Part shown: positions 1 through 11,886 of the stretch, one piece after another | Numbering within the stretch: the stretch's first letter is position 1 | How the letters are laid out: each line of letters opens with the position of its first letter | Source: Melieria omissa | Lineage: Eukaryota; Arthropoda; Insecta; Diptera; Ulidiidae | NCBI GenBank assembly: GCA_963971225.1 | Contig: OZ020267.1 | Coordinates: 108,525,892 to 108,589,891, forward strand | Length of the DNA: 64,000 bases | Direction of reading: 5' to 3' | The notes under the pieces: model-generated | Database searches by the model: none | What the model was told of the DNA's origin: nothing | The model's input: the letters and a program-made list of their open reading frames with translations, nothing else | Made by a program: the position numbers and the translations under genes

Positions 1-543
1 AATTGTCTCAAGTGAGGTTAGGTTGACACACAATTGTTGCGTGTTTGAGTAATGGGCTGCGCGTGCATGATTATTTCATAGCGTCTTCAATATTTACGAC
101 TGGTCAGTGTCAATGCGATAACAAATAAATAAGAAGACAATAAATGTTCAAAAATCCCACACAGTTAATTTGGCTTCGTAATTCGGACTTTTGTACGTCT
201 GGCGCTTGTCTCGCGCTGGGTGCGTGCCAGACATTGCCCAGCAATGACATTCACAATTTTATTATCATTGCTGAATTCCAGCTACTCGCCTACTTCACAC
301 TGTTGCTTCACTTGATGGCGACGTATTAAAACAATGTAGCCTCTATTAATTGCGGATGTTGTTGTTTTTGTTGTTGACGATTTAATTTCCTCACTCTGTC
401 GCATGGCGTGTAGGCGCGTTATCAACGCAATTCACAGCTTAAGTAAAGCAGTGTTTAATTGTTTTTCAATGATTTACTTTTTCACAAGTCGCCGAGACCT
501 TTGCACAGACACTAATTGAATTATTTTCTTTTTATATTTACAG
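1..543 (+). other. Intron or upstream sequence of the IP3K gene
   Basis: No coding exon is visible. The stretch ends in a splice acceptor (cag at 541-543) that leads into the first recognisable IP3K exon, so at least its right part is intron. Short open frames here (for example 144-329) show no family resemblance. Earlier exons of the gene must lie left of the window. Confidence 0.6.
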
Positions 544-1665
544 AATGCTTTGGAGTTGAGCGCCCCGGCAACACCGGCGCTGCTGCAGCACAATCAAACC
601 AACCAGCATTTTAATATAAGCTTGAAACCACCCGGTTGGATGCAACTATCGGGGCACCCAGAAAGGTAAGCATCTACAACGTTTTGCTGGTCATTGACTA
701 TCAATTCGAAGACAGACTTGTAGCGGGAAATTGAGTATTATTAATTCGCCTCAATTTCCGCGCCTAGACTTGTTCCTTTGATTTGCCACGAGCGCATTTA
801 ATTTTAAATCATCTCTAATATGCACTTTTCTCCCTTTTCTTCTTTCAGTATTGTGCCCACGTCCACGGGCATTGTACGGAAACGCGTTCCCAGTCTCAAC
901 GACAACGAGGTGCAAGCGTACAAGCTCATCTCGCTGGAACCGCAAACTGCCAAAATTGTGCCACACTTCTATGGCGCACAGGAGCTGAACGGCGACCACT
1001 TCATTGAGCTGCAAGATCTGCTCAACGGCTTCAAGGATCCCTGTGTCATGGACATCAAGATGGGCTGCCGCACGTTTCTCGAGTCGGAGGTCACAAATAA
1101 GACGCTGCGCGCCGATCTTTATCAGAAAATGGTGGCCGTCGACACCAGCGCGCCCGACGCCGAGGAACACGCCGCCCAGGCCATCACCAAGCTGCGCTAC
1201 ATGCTGTTCCGCGAGGCCATGTCCTCCTCGCACACCAAAGGCTTTCGCATCGAGGCGCTGCGTCTGCGTGGCCGTGCGCCCGTCAAGGATCTGAAGACGG
1301 TGCGCACCAGCGACCAGATTGCGCAGACCATCGAGCAGTTCTTCGGCGCCAAGCGCGCCATGCACAAGGAGCTCATCAAGCGACTGAAGCAGATGCGCAT
1401 GGTCATGGAGAAGTCGGCGTTCTTTCAGCGCCACGAGATTGTCGGCTCCAGCATATTCATTGTGTACGACGACGACAAGCTGGGCGTTTGGCTAATCGAC
1501 TTTGCCAAATCGCGCCCACTGCCGGCAACAGTGAGTGTCACGCACCGCGCCGAATGGGTGCCCGGCAATTGCGAGGAGGGCCTGTTCAAGGGCATGGACG
1601 AGCTGATCAACGCTTTCGAGTGTGTCTACGGGAGCAATAGCAACCGCAAGTGTCTTCAAATCTGA
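544..1665 (+). CDS. IP3K1: Inositol 1,4,5-trisphosphate 3-kinase, C-terminal exons (5' partial)
   Basis: The enzyme phosphorylates Ins(1,4,5)P3 at the 3-position to give Ins(1,3,4,5)P4, ending IP3-driven calcium release in the cytoplasm. Two exons are seen, 544-665 and 849-1665 (stop TGA), joined by a 183-bp GT/AG intron; the Ser codon split across the junction keeps the frame open. The first encodes the conserved lead-in PPGWMQLSGHPES. The second carries the inositol polyphosphate kinase core: the PCVMDIKMG catalytic motif (PxxxDxKxG), SSIFIVYD, and WLIDFAKS with the metal-binding Asp. About 312 residues are in the window and the N-terminal regulatory region is missing. The family call is firm. 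IP3K1 rather than IP3K2 is a guess based on the other genes resembling one Drosophila chromosome arm. Confidence 0.93.
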
Positions 1666-3598
1666 ATGGTGACCGACACGGAGCAGTTCCCCCGGAATTT
1701 CTGTTGGGGAACGCACACTTAAACAAAACACATGAATCTTCCTCCTAAATTTTAAACTAAAATACAATCGATCGATTTTTCGTTTTTGTAATAATTTTGC
1801 CATAAGACTGATTAGCATTTTGCATGCATTTCGATAATCGAATGCAATTCGAACACCACATCGTTATTTGGTTTATTTGTTTTAGCGCCTTCATGTCATT
1901 TATAGTTGAATTTCGCAGTTGCATTTTACTATTTTTCCATATTGGAAACCACAAAAGCACACAAAACCGATACTGTAGCGATCGCTTTAGCTTAAGCAAG
2001 CCGATTCGAAGACTTGAGCTTTGTGTATTTTGAAAAATTTGCGTATTGTAGTTTTTAATTAATCAGCTGCTGCTGCTCAAGTTCGCCTTCACGTTCACGT
2101 TCACATTAGTCCATTGTTCATATTCATCAGAATCATTGTAAATCGAAACAGGAATACATATCAAATGTCGCTAACCGAAGAGTTACTTAATAATTTTATA
2201 GCGTTATTATTATTTAGTTGTGTAAGTTCAATTGTACGATTTTTCTAATTTAAAAAAACTAAACATTAAGAAAACATGTGAAATAAATATTTGCATTTTA
2301 TATGAAATTCCCCTGGTGTATTTATTTTATCAATGGAAAAAATACTAAAAGCGAATAGCGAACGAGCATGTGAGAGAAAAGTCTCGGTGTATTATCAACT
2401 ATTATCAATTTTTGAAGTGTCCACTCGACCCAATGCGACCCATTGAAATGTTAAAAAATGATAAGTGATAACTCAAACGCAACTGACATTTCGGCAATAA
2501 CCACATCCGCTGCAACAACAAAATACCAAAGGCAAGAACAAGAACCAAGATATGGCGCACAATTGCGCTGACCAATGGGAGACAAGAGAATAGCCGAATC
2601 AGAAAAGAGCTCTCATCAGTGATGGTGTTGCCAGCTGATAGAATGTAGGGGAATTTGACAATAAATGAATTTTACTTAATATGAATGAATAAATGAAATT
2701 AAATTAAATTGAACAGATAACTAAAAACAGTAATATGCAGTTTATAAAATTGAATATCAGTCACTGATACTAAGCAATATATTATTTTAATTGCAACGTG
2801 GCATTTCTAAATAGACAATTGTGAAGCATCAGTTGGATACTTAGCAAAAGTCGTATTCATTTTTGTATAATTAATGATTCGTTAAATTTGATATTGAATA
2901 TCTTTCATACTTTGGGGATTTCTTTGCAAAAAATTTTTGGATTGCAAATTCTTTATACAGTGGTGTCTGCATATAGTGAACTAAGTATTGCAAGGTCTGT
3001 TCACTGTATTGAGATTGTTCACTATATCAAGGTTAAAATTTTTATTCAAAAAGTCGTTTTATTTGCTCAAAATACACTGTTTGTTTTTGCTTGAAATTGT
3101 TTTCAAAATGTTGTTCAATATTTAGAAGCTGCATGTCAAAATTTGGGTGTTCACTCGAGGTGTTCACTATATTGGATGTTCACTATACCCAGACACGCCT
3201 GTATCAGTTTCAGTTTCAAAAATATTTTGAAATAAAAACTCGAGTCTCGACGTCCATGTATTACACTTGCACTTCAATTTGATAGATTATCTACTGATTT
3301 GAATTTTATTTTATAATTGTATGGCAAATTATTTATAAAAAAAACTCTCGCACTGTGTTATTTATACTTTGAGACATCAGTCGACATTTCGATGTTGTTC
3401 TTGACATTATGGAATACGCCGAATTGTTTATGAATTTTCTGCTCAATCTAAATGAAATGAAGGGTAAATACCCTTTTCGCATTTACTACAAGCAATCTGG
3501 CAACATTATTTAGTTTACGGCGAATTTCACCCTCGGTGTGTTGTGGTTTTGTTGATGTCGCCGGTGAATTTCATTAATATTTATTTTTCAGTCGCTCC
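1666..3598. other. IP3K 3' UTR and spacer before the next gene
   Basis: Low-complexity AT-rich DNA. An AATAAA-type signal lies near 2282-2288 downstream of the IP3K stop, so the transcript probably ends about 2.3 kb. The rest contains the MITE at 2958-3201. At 3581-3591 a tttttcag acceptor precedes the next start codon, which suggests an untranslated first exon for the downstream gene. No other gene seen. Confidence 0.5.
2958..3201. mobile_element. pogo-type MITE, 244 bp, TA target site
   Basis: The ends are imperfect inverted repeats of about 25 bp. The left reads CAGTGGTGTCTGCATATAGT; the reverse complement of the right begins CAGGCGTGTCTGGGTATAGT. Both are flanked by TA (2956-2957 and 3202-3203). 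CAG termini with a TA duplication are typical of pogo/Tigger relatives. The motif GTTCACTATA recurs inside, near both ends. There is no coding capacity, so it is non-autonomous. Confidence 0.75.
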
Positions 3599-5496
3599 AT
3601 GCCCGAACATACTGTTGTAAGTACATTGATTTGTCTTTGGTGTTTAGTACGAAAAAATTTAAATTTTCGCTGTCTGCTACAGTCGGTGATTACAACAGTA
3701 CTAAATGGTGAAAAATGGATTGACGGCTGCTTCGAGTCAATATTGCAGCAAACAGCTGTGCTAGCTCATAGGCGACAACAACAACAACAGAAATGCGGTT
3801 GCAATTCGCTTATGTCATATGTGACGTCAGCCTCCACAGCGACTTTGAACATTGAGGTTTGCGTCTTCGATGACTGCAGCAGTGATGGCACAGCAAAAAT
3901 TTTGAATATATGGAAACGGAAATTCGCCCGCAGCCGGATACGGATGTGCATTGTGCGCAATGCAGACGGAAAGCCGAAAGGAGGTGGGAGAACAATTACA
4001 CCTAAGTCTGTTTTTACACGGTCTTTTTTTACACGGTTTTGATATAACACGGTTTGAAAATTGAATATTTTTAATTTTTTTACACGATTTTATTCCATTT
4101 AATTTTTGCGAAGTATGTTCATATCACAAAAAAGTATTTATGAAAGAAAAAAGTCTGAAACCATCGATAGTATCGATAGTGCTATCGATAGTTTGCGAAC
4201 ACTAGCTTAAAGATTTAAGTGAATTCCCTTTTAGCGCGTACAAGCAATTTTTACTGGTCAAAGCAAATGTGAATAGCACTAATTTAGGGGAATTCTCTTT
4301 ATGTGCATACAATAAAATTTACTGGTCAGAGCAATTGAAACGTGTTAATATTTTGTGAACTGTCAATGCAATAAGACGTGTTTGGTAAAGAAATTTTAAT
4401 AGGTTTTAGAGATTAGGAACAAATCACCCATTTTTGTATACGATCAATGTCTTTTTTTACACGGTTTTTTTTTACACGGCTTCTTCTGGAACCAATCTAC
4501 CGTGTAAAAACAGACTTAGGTGTAATTACAATTGTCTTGTAAATAAAAGCAAAACATTACTACTTCAGTTGGCTACGGACGTAATCGCGCCATTGCTGTG
4601 GCCACTGGCAACTACCTATGCTTTCAGGATATCGACGATGAAATGTTGCCACGGCGTATACAGCAGCAATATGCGCTTGCAAGGCGGCATCAAGATGCCG
4701 TAAGCGTTTAGCATAGAGTTTTAATTTACCAAATTTAATTTTATGAACAGATTATAGGATCGAAATTCATACGCATACCGGCCAACTCTACATGTCGCTT
4801 TTCGCGCTGGGCCAATGAACTTGCTGCGCAAAAGCTGACCCTACAAATCTACACAGCCAATGGGCCCACTGTCATCATGCCCACTTGGTTCTGTCATCGT
4901 CGCGTCTATGAGCGTGTGGCTGGTGGCTTTTGTGAAGATGGCCACGGCACACCGGAGGATCTCATTTTTTTCTATGCACATCTCGATGCTGGCGGCAGTG
5001 TAGTGCGTGCCGACGAGTGTCTACTGCGTTATCGCTACCATCCGGAAGCGACAACCTTCTCCATTGCTGCCGAAACCATTTGGCGTCTACGCATGCGGCA
5101 TTTAATTGCCAATGTCCTCTCGAAGGCGCCGTGGAATGCGGGCTATACGATTTGGAATGCGGGCAAACAGGGCAGAAAGTTCTTTCGTGATTTGCCCGCC
5201 GAGCAAAAGAAAAAGGTGATTGCATTCTGTGATGTGGATCAAAGTGAGTGTTGATGTTTTTAAATCATTTATGAGAATGCTAATGATTTGGTTTTGTAGA
5301 AAAAATTCACAAGTCTTATGCGCACTTTGATGAAGTGGCACATCAGATTACGCATTCAGTGCCCATTGTACATTTCACCGAAGCGCGTGCACCGCTGCTG
5401 ATTTGCATGAAATTGGACCTGACCAATGGCGCTTTTGAAGAGAATTTGAAAAGCTTAAATCTAACCGAAGGCATAGACTATATATTATTTACTTGA
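3599..5496 (+). CDS. QTGAL: Queuosine-tRNA galactosyltransferase (B3GNTL1 family)
   Basis: A GT-A fold glycosyltransferase (GT2-like). The vertebrate orthologue B3GNTL1/QTGAL transfers galactose to queuosine in cytoplasmic tRNA-Tyr. Exons are 3599-3616, 3683-3983, 4569-4699, 4751-5243 and 5300-5496, all with GT/AG boundaries; together 379 residues (human about 361). Visible motifs: VITTVLNGEKWIDGCFESIL at the N-terminus, VFDDCSSDGT, the metal-binding QDIDDEM (DxD), NGPTVIMPTWFC, GTPEDLIFFYAHL, RYRYHP, TIWNAGKQGRKFF and a conserved C-terminus MKLDLTNGAFEENL. An insertion of about 30 residues containing five glutamines follows the first motif, where the human protein is short. Intron 2 is enlarged by the MITE at 3999-4522. 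Orthology is clear; substrate in flies is inferred. The short first coding exon is the least certain part. Confidence 0.9.
3999..4522. mobile_element. MITE, 524 bp, inside intron 2 of the QTGAL gene
   Basis: Perfect terminal inverted repeats of about 24 bp start CACCTAAGTCTGTTTTTACA at the left and end as its complement at the right. TA flanks both ends (3997-3998, 4523-4524); the flanks are palindromic, so AATT with a slightly shorter element is also possible. The subterminal motif TTTTACACGG is repeated on both sides. Two diverged direct repeats start at about 4221 and 4290 (shared GAATTC and TTTACTGGTCA). No coding capacity. It lies between splice donor 3984 and acceptor 4568 and is removed with the intron. 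Confidence 0.8.
4163..4190. promoter_or_regulatory. Cluster of DRE/BEAF-type TATCGATA motifs within the MITE
   Basis: TATCGATA occurs at 4171-4178 and 4183-4190, with ATCGATA at 4163-4169. In Drosophila this palindrome is bound by DREF, and its CGATA core by BEAF-32. Three copies in 28 bp are unlikely by chance, but function here is inferred only. Confidence 0.45.
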
Positions 5497-6030
5497 AACA
5501 TAATTCACTGCCCTTAACACAATATCTAATAATGTACAATTTTTAGTAATGGATTAGGTTTTTAACGCAAAAAGCTGTGATTAAATTTAAAGGATATAAT
5601 TTGTATTATTCGAACGAGACATGACAGTAACATTTTTAACTTGTAAAAATTATGCAATACATTTAATATTTATATTATGAACTAAATTATTTAATAACTA
5701 ATAATTCTTGTAAATAAATAATAAAAAAAATATGCTTTTAATGAGAACAGTGAAGTCATTGGGTCGCAACAACTGCTAATATATACTTTTACTTTGTATT
5801 TTCTGAATAATATTTTTACAAGAACGTTAAAAGAAGACCTTCAATAGCTTCCAAATGCATTCCACATTCACGTCTGGTCTAAACACATCGCAATCAAAAG
5901 CAAAACACAGCGTTGCAGTGGAAACAGCTGATAGTGATTTTTACTTATCAGTGGACGCGAATGTAATACTACAAGTGGCTCGAAAAAGTTGAAAAGAAAT
6001 TTACAATTTTCGTTAAGTAGCTTTAGTAAA
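5497..6030 (+). promoter_or_regulatory. QTGAL 3' UTR and FIG4 promoter region
   Basis: AT-rich spacer between tandem genes. AATAAATAATAAA around 5712-5725 is the likely QTGAL polyadenylation signal, leaving about 300 bp for the FIG4 promoter and 5' UTR. An in-frame open stretch runs upstream of the FIG4 ATG from 5989, but without an earlier ATG. No TATA box recognised. Confidence 0.45.
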
Positions 6031-8783
6031 ATGAACAACAACAATCCCAACATATTTTTTCATCCGCTCATAAGCGTCATTCAGAAAGTGGTGCTTTATG
6101 AGACACGCACGGTGAGTGAGAAAGCAAAAAATTCAAAATTTACATGTCTACATTCCTCTACAAAGTCTAACAAGTCGCCCAATATATCTTTTAGCGCCTC
6201 TACCTGGTGGGCAGCAACAACCGCGAGACGCGTTTTCGTCTGCTCACCATCGATCGCACACAGCACGACCGTGTCGTCATCGAGGAGAATCCCAACGAGT
6301 TAAATGCGCTGGAAATACGCCGCTTTCTGCTGACGCTGGGCAGCTCGCCGCGCGTCACCTCCGCCTATGGCGTTCTGGGCTTTGTGCGCTTCCTCGAGGG
6401 CTACTACCTGCTGCTGGTCACGAAGCGCAAGTGCTGCGCACACATTGGCATGCACCTCATCTACACCATCAAAGACACGGTTATGGTGCGCGTCAATGAG
6501 CCCACCACGCTGAAGGGGCCACACCCCTACGAGGAGCGCTACAAGAAAATGTTTCAGAATATTGACTGGCGCAGCAACTTTTACTTTTCCTACTCGTACG
6601 ATCTGACGCGCACACTGCAGTACAACGAGTCGGCGCCCCGCTTTGTCGGGCCCAATGTCGACTTGGACAACGATGAGCCGCTGCCCGATTGGAATACGCT
6701 GACCAACAACGTGGCCGCGCCCGATGAGCGCGTCAACTATGCATTCCGCACCAATCCGCGCATGCGTTTTGTGTGGAATGCCTTTCTGCTGCAGCCCATG
6801 CGCGGCGTCATGCTGAAGGACTGGCTGCTGGAGGTCACGCACGGCTACATCAGCCAGTCGTGCATTAGCGTCTTTGGGCGTCATGTGAATGTTTGCCTGA
6901 TTGCGCGCCGCAGCACTCGTTTTGCGGGCACGCGCTTTCTGAAACGCGGCGCCAACTGTCGCGGCGATGTAGCCAACGAGGTGGAGACGGAGCAAATCGT
7001 CACCGATGGGCAGCGCATTTGCTCGTTCACGCAGATGCGCGGCTCAGTGCCTTCGCACTGGTCACAGGATATAAGCAAGATGGTGCCCAAGCCACAGATA
7101 CAGCTGGACATATGCGATCCGTACGCACAAACGCCAGCGCGACACTTTGAGCGTCTGCTCTTTCACTATGGCGCACCAGTGATCATGTTGAATCTTGTAA
7201 AGAAACGCGAGAAACGCAAACATGAGTCGATCATCTCCAAGGAGCTGGTGGGCAGCATACGCTATCTGAATCAGTTTCTGCCGCCACAGCATCGCATGAA
7301 GCACATACACTTCGATATGGCGCGCAAGAGTCGCGGCGGCGGCAATGTAATGGAAATGCTGGCCGACATAGCGGAGAGCGTGGTGCAGCAGACAGGCATG
7401 TTTTTCAAAGCGCGCGGCAGCGAACGCACCTTCCAGACGGGTATAGTGCGCACCAACTGCGTGGATTGCCTGGATCGCACCAATACGGCGCAATTTGCCA
7501 TTGGCAAGTGTGCGCTCGGCCACCAGCTGGAGCGGTTGGGTTTTGTGAAGTCGGCCAAGCTGGAGTTCGACTCGGACTGTGTGACAATGTTGGAGAATTT
7601 GTACGAGGAGCACGGCGATACGCTGGCACTGCAGTATGGCGGCTCACAGCTGGTGCATCGCATAAAGACGTATCGGAAGACTGCGGCGTGGGCATCGCAA
7701 GGCAATGACATCATGCAGACGCTAAGTCGTTACTACAGCAACACCTTCAGCGACACCGAGAAGCAGCATAGCATCAACCTCTTTCTGGGCTATTACATAC
7801 CCAGCAAGAGTCATTCGAAACGTAAGTTTTTAGTGAATTTTCAGCCACTCTTCAGTGTGCTCCTTGCTACCAGCTAACAATATGTTCTTGCAGAAAACCA
7901 GCCCATTTGGGAGTTGCAAACCGACTACTACATGCACAATGTCTACAAGCCGTTGTCGCCACAAAACGAAACGCGCCTCATCACCGACTGGGTGCGTCAC
8001 AAAGTGCGCTCCTGCTTGCCCTACCCCACCGCCGATGCTAACAAAATTGTCAAAGAGCTCTTTCGTGTACATTCCAACGATCTGGAAATGATCGACGCCT
8101 ACTCCAACTATCATCAGTCCTTCAAATGGACCGATCTCAGCGAGCACATTGCTTTCGAAATCAGCCAGCTGGCGCTACGCTATATGCCCACATTCCGCAC
8201 CAACTACAGTCCCTTCCAGCGGCAGGTGAAAGAGCGCAAAGCACGTAAAAATCCCAATCTCACTGGTCAGAGTTCGACCAGCTCCACCAACAGCAACTCT
8301 TCTAGCTCGACCTCTGAAGCAGATGACAGCTCCAGTGATGAGGAACTGAGTGCCAGCTATGCTGTTCGGGACGCCAATCAGTCCGAGTCCATCGAACAGG
8401 AGCACTTGACGTTAGAATCGCTGCTGCCGCCCATGGAGCAGGTGTACGGCTGCAAGATTAGCAATCCCTCAAAAGCCAATATGGCCATTTACAAGAAGTA
8501 TGTGCAAATGGGAAAATTGTGCAACGGCAGCGGCGCTTTTGCCATCTCGCCTACGGTAGCGGTGCGCGAGCGTGACATTGAGAAATCAAAGCTGCCGAAG
8601 GGTATTAATCTGCAGCCGTTGAGTGATTATGGCACCGATTCGTATTTGAGCATAAAACCACCCACAGTGAGTGAGGCAAGTCTGCGCATCTATGCCGACT
8701 ACTGCAAGAGTCCGCGCAACTTTAACGCAGTGCCAAACTTTGATGAGTTCGATGTGCTCTATTGCTATGTGCAGTCGCTATAA
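6031..8783 (+). CDS. FIG4: Polyphosphoinositide 5-phosphatase FIG4 (SAC3)
   Basis: A Sac-domain phosphatase that hydrolyses PI(3,5)P2 and, with Vac14 and the Fab1/PIKfyve kinase, sets its level on late endosomes and lysosomes. Exons are 6031-6111, 6195-7821 and 7894-8783, with introns of 83 and 72 bp; the predicted protein has 865 residues (human 907). The start ATG gives the family's N-terminal pattern VIQKVVLYETR, followed across the intron by LYLVGSNNRET. Further matches are YGVLGFVRFLEGYYLLLVTKR and FYFSYSYDLT. The phosphatase loop RTNCVDCLDRTN is intact, with catalytic Cys449 and Arg455 (CX5R). A Ser/Asp-rich spacer at about residues 690-715 precedes a conserved tail. No frameshift or missing key residue. 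It lies 534 bp after QTGAL on the same strand. Confidence 0.96.
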
Positions 8784-9179
8784 AATAGCTAAAGTCTTAT
8801 TGTTTTATTTATTGTTATTTATGCATAACCCCACTTATATTATCACTTAATTTTTTATGCAAATCATAAAATAAAGCTGCAATTGCACTATTATTAATGT
8901 GATTTGATGATTCAACGAAAAGGGTGTCGCTCAGAAACAAATCAGGTGCAGGCAGTTCAATTCTATCAAGGAAAATTATTACACCTTGGATGCTATTCTT
9001 CACCTTTCCCCTTTTTTTGTCATCTCAATCACCCTGTGCACAGAGGAACAACTGACAACCGCGCAGCTGTTTCCCAGCTTTTGCGAATTTTAACACCGGA
9101 AATTTAGTATGTTCACAAATTCATTATAGGATTTGATTAGAGCAGTTGTTTTTTTCAATAGAGATAAATTAATTTCAAA
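8784..9179 (+). promoter_or_regulatory. FIG4 3' UTR and ALKBH4 promoter region
   Basis: AAATAAAG near 8868-8876 is the probable FIG4 polyadenylation signal. The remaining roughly 300 bp must hold the ALKBH4 promoter. An AT-rich 5' leader ends in ttcaaaATGAAC. No further element recognised. Confidence 0.4.
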
Positions 9180-10205
9180 ATGAACACTGTGCGTCCCTGT
9201 GGCTGCAAGGGCGTTCGCACCTGTCTGCAGTGCGAGGCGGATTTCAATATTGCAAAGCCGTCGCTGCAAGCGGAACTACAGCAGCTGGAATCGTGGTGCT
9301 ACTGTCCGGCGTGCGAACGTCTTTTCGAGGGCTGGGATACGGCACAAGTGTGCGCCCAACATGCTACGCATGATGCAACCAAAGGCATTCCCTTTCCCGG
9401 GATGCTGGTTACAGAGAACTTTCTGAGCGCCGCCGAGGGTGAGCAGCTAATACGCGACTTGGACACGTTGCCTTGGACCATATCGCAGAGTGGGCGCCGC
9501 AAACAGAATTTCGGGCCGAAAACCAACTTTCGCAAACGCAAACTGCAAAATGGCAACTTTCAAGGATTTCCTGCAAGCACGCAATTCATTCAGGAATACT
9601 TTCGAAAGGTGCCACTGCTGCAGGATTTCCAGACAATCGAGCAGTGCTCGCTGGAATATGATCCGACTAAGGGAGCGTCTATAGATCCGCATGTAGATGA
9701 TTGCTGGATTTGGGGCGAACGTGTGGTAACCGTAAACTGTTTGGGTGATGCAGTGCTAACGCTGATCGCTTATGATGCAACGCTGTCGCCAACAAAATAC
9801 AATTTGGATTTGGTGCCCCAATATGAGCAACAACTGGTTATGCCTCTGGCGGAGGCCAGTCAGCTAGAGGCGTTCAAGCGACGCGTTATACGTGTGCCAA
9901 TGCCCAAGTAATGAAAAGTTCTTTTCCTATAAAATATAAAATTTAATTTTTGAATTCCTGCCTTTTACAGCCTTTCGCTGATGGTAATGTACGGACCAGC
10001 GCGCTATCAATTCGAGCATGCAGTGTTGCGTGAAGATGTCAAGACGCGTCGTGTTTGTCTGGCCTATAGGGAATTTACGCCCATGTATATTGATGGCGTT
10101 GACAGAGAAAAAGGCCAAGAAGTGACTAAAAACGCGAAACATTTTTGGCACAATAATGATGATATTTTAACGAGCAGTAATAAACCAATAGCGGTGGCTA
10201 TTTAA
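9180..10205 (+). CDS. ALKBH4: Alpha-ketoglutarate-dependent dioxygenase ALKBH4
   Basis: Fe(II)/2-oxoglutarate oxygenase of the AlkB family. Mammalian ALKBH4 demethylates actin Lys84 and affects actomyosin function; DNA substrates have also been proposed. Exons are 9180-9907 and 9971-10205 with a 63-bp intron; 320 residues (human 302). The N-terminus has the cysteine cluster CGCKGVRTCLQCE and a second CxxC (CYCPACE) typical of ALKBH4. Next come NFGPKTNFRKRK, the iron ligands His171 and Asp173 (DPHVDD) and, in exon 2, the distal ligand His259 in YGPARYQFEH, then RRVCLAYREFTP for 2-oxoglutarate. All key residues are present. Without the splice the frame would stop at 9911, before the distal His. 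Its 3' end faces the zinc-finger gene on the other strand. Confidence 0.95.
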
Positions 10206-10462
10206 AAAAAATTAGCTGTGCCTTCAATCATCAAAAGAGGATAAAAATCTTTACATATAATAGGGACTAAGGAAAATCCATTAAACAACAAATTTAAGGC
10301 AGATATTTAATCAGTTCGAAGACATACATAACACAATTTGTATTTAAACGATCAAAATTTAGACATCTTCATACATACGTACATATATACTTCGATATAC
10401 ACAATTTGGCAATTCTAATGAAACTACTTAAATTAAAATTCACTCACTGCCACTTATTTTCC

Positions 10463-11886
10463 TTAAGTTGCATTTACTTGTGTCACATTTTCTACATCGT
10501 CATAATCTTCCGTTAGTATTTCTTTGCCATCATTTGCCACCCAGTCGTCAGCACACTCAGACACTGCTTCGTCTACTCTATTCTCCAACGCACGGTAACT
10601 CAGTATGGACACTTGCGCCGGCAATTTAAGGCCATGCATGCGTTTTATATGCGCGCGCAGATTGCTATGCGAGCTCAGCTCCTTGCCACATATGGCGCAC
10701 TTGTGTCGGCGTCCATGCTCCTTTCTGATGTGGGCATACAAATCGGTGGTCTTTTCATATGCCTGCGTACAATACTTGCAAACGTGTGACTTGCGTGCGT
10801 GCGTAATGAGGAAGTACGGCGTCGAAAAAGCCTGAGGGCAGTATTTGCACCCATAAATGGCACGTCCCAACACATCGGTAGTCAGCGCGGATGCCATGGA
10901 CAAGGCAAATGCCTCTTGGGAACTTTCTTCGCTTTCCAGTGCTTTAATTGCATCGCTTTTAATCTCTACGGCCGTATAATCCATAGTGCAAAGTTCACTG
11001 GGCATAACTGCTGACAAGCTGCCATCCTCGTCTAGCAGTGACTCTGCGCTGGCCGCAGCTTCGTGACGAATTGGTACGCTTGCTGTTGGTACGAATTGAG
11101 GAATCACAAGTGCAGCATTTTCCAACAATTCTGCTGCACTAGAGTCATGTTTGCGGTGCCGCTTGTGCTTGTCACATGTCGTTGTTTCAGATGTGCGCTT
11201 TTTGTCCAAATCTCTGGCGAAGCCCGGTAACTGTCTGTTCTCGCTGACATGCGTCAACAGCTGCGTCACACCACCGGTTAGCACGATTTTTGGATCCTTT
11301 ATGACTTTACGCTGCTGCTGCTCTTGCTGTGGTGGTGACATTGGCGGCAGCGGTGTACATGGTACCGGCATCACTTGTTCATCTAACTCGCCGTTGCATT
11401 GTGTATCTACGGCTATGTCCACGTACGTCTGCAGCGTCTCTACAGGCTGCTGCTCGTCGCTTTCAATACTTTTCAGCAGCTGCGCCTCCTCGTAGAATTG
11501 TTGCAGCTGCTTGCTGGCTGCTAGCAGTTTTCGGTAATATTTATAGCTACTTAGCAGTTCGTTCAAGCACGTTTTGCATATTAACGGCAATTCGCTGTCC
11601 AGCTGCAGCACTGTGTACTGTAACAAAAAACGCTTCCTTAGCGCCGCCTCCATTTCACACAAATGTGTAATCTTACCTCCCACTCACTGTACATTTGCAG
11701 CATCTCGTGTACGGTCACTTCAGTCTCGGGCACTTTTCCCTCCTCAGCAATGTCCTGGTTATCTGGTACAGAGCTGGCCGCAGCTGAGCCCATGTGCACT
11801 CTGTGCTCCCATAAATTGTAGTCGCCACCATTAAGACAAATGCGGCACAATTTGTGCAGATTCTCCGTGCTCAGCTCAATCTCCAT
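10463..11886 (-). CDS. ZAD and C2H2 zinc-finger protein (putative transcription factor)
   Basis: Two exons: 11886-11677 and 11617-10463, joined by a 59-bp intron (gtaaga donor, ttttttgttacag acceptor, phase 0); 454 residues. The splice matters because it joins the two halves of a ZAD, the zinc-binding dimerisation domain found in insect C2H2 factors: CRIC at residues 14-17 and ICKTC at 83-87, with the DSELP signature between. A Ser/Glu-rich linker of about 230 residues follows, then three C2H2 fingers at about 325-398 (CKYC, CKYC, CAIC); the second has Tyr in place of the usual Phe. The tail is acidic. I cannot assign a specific Drosophila orthologue, as this is a large family. It shares a 703-bp spacer with the divergent Hs2st gene. 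Confidence 0.9.

Noticed and set aside
751..1434. 227-codon frame antisense to IP3K
   Set aside because: Shadow of a GC-rich conserved exon; the plus strand encodes clear IP3K motifs.
6300..7714. Several long minus-strand frames opposite FIG4
   Set aside because: Antisense shadows of the FIG4 exon; they have no motif or splice structure of their own.
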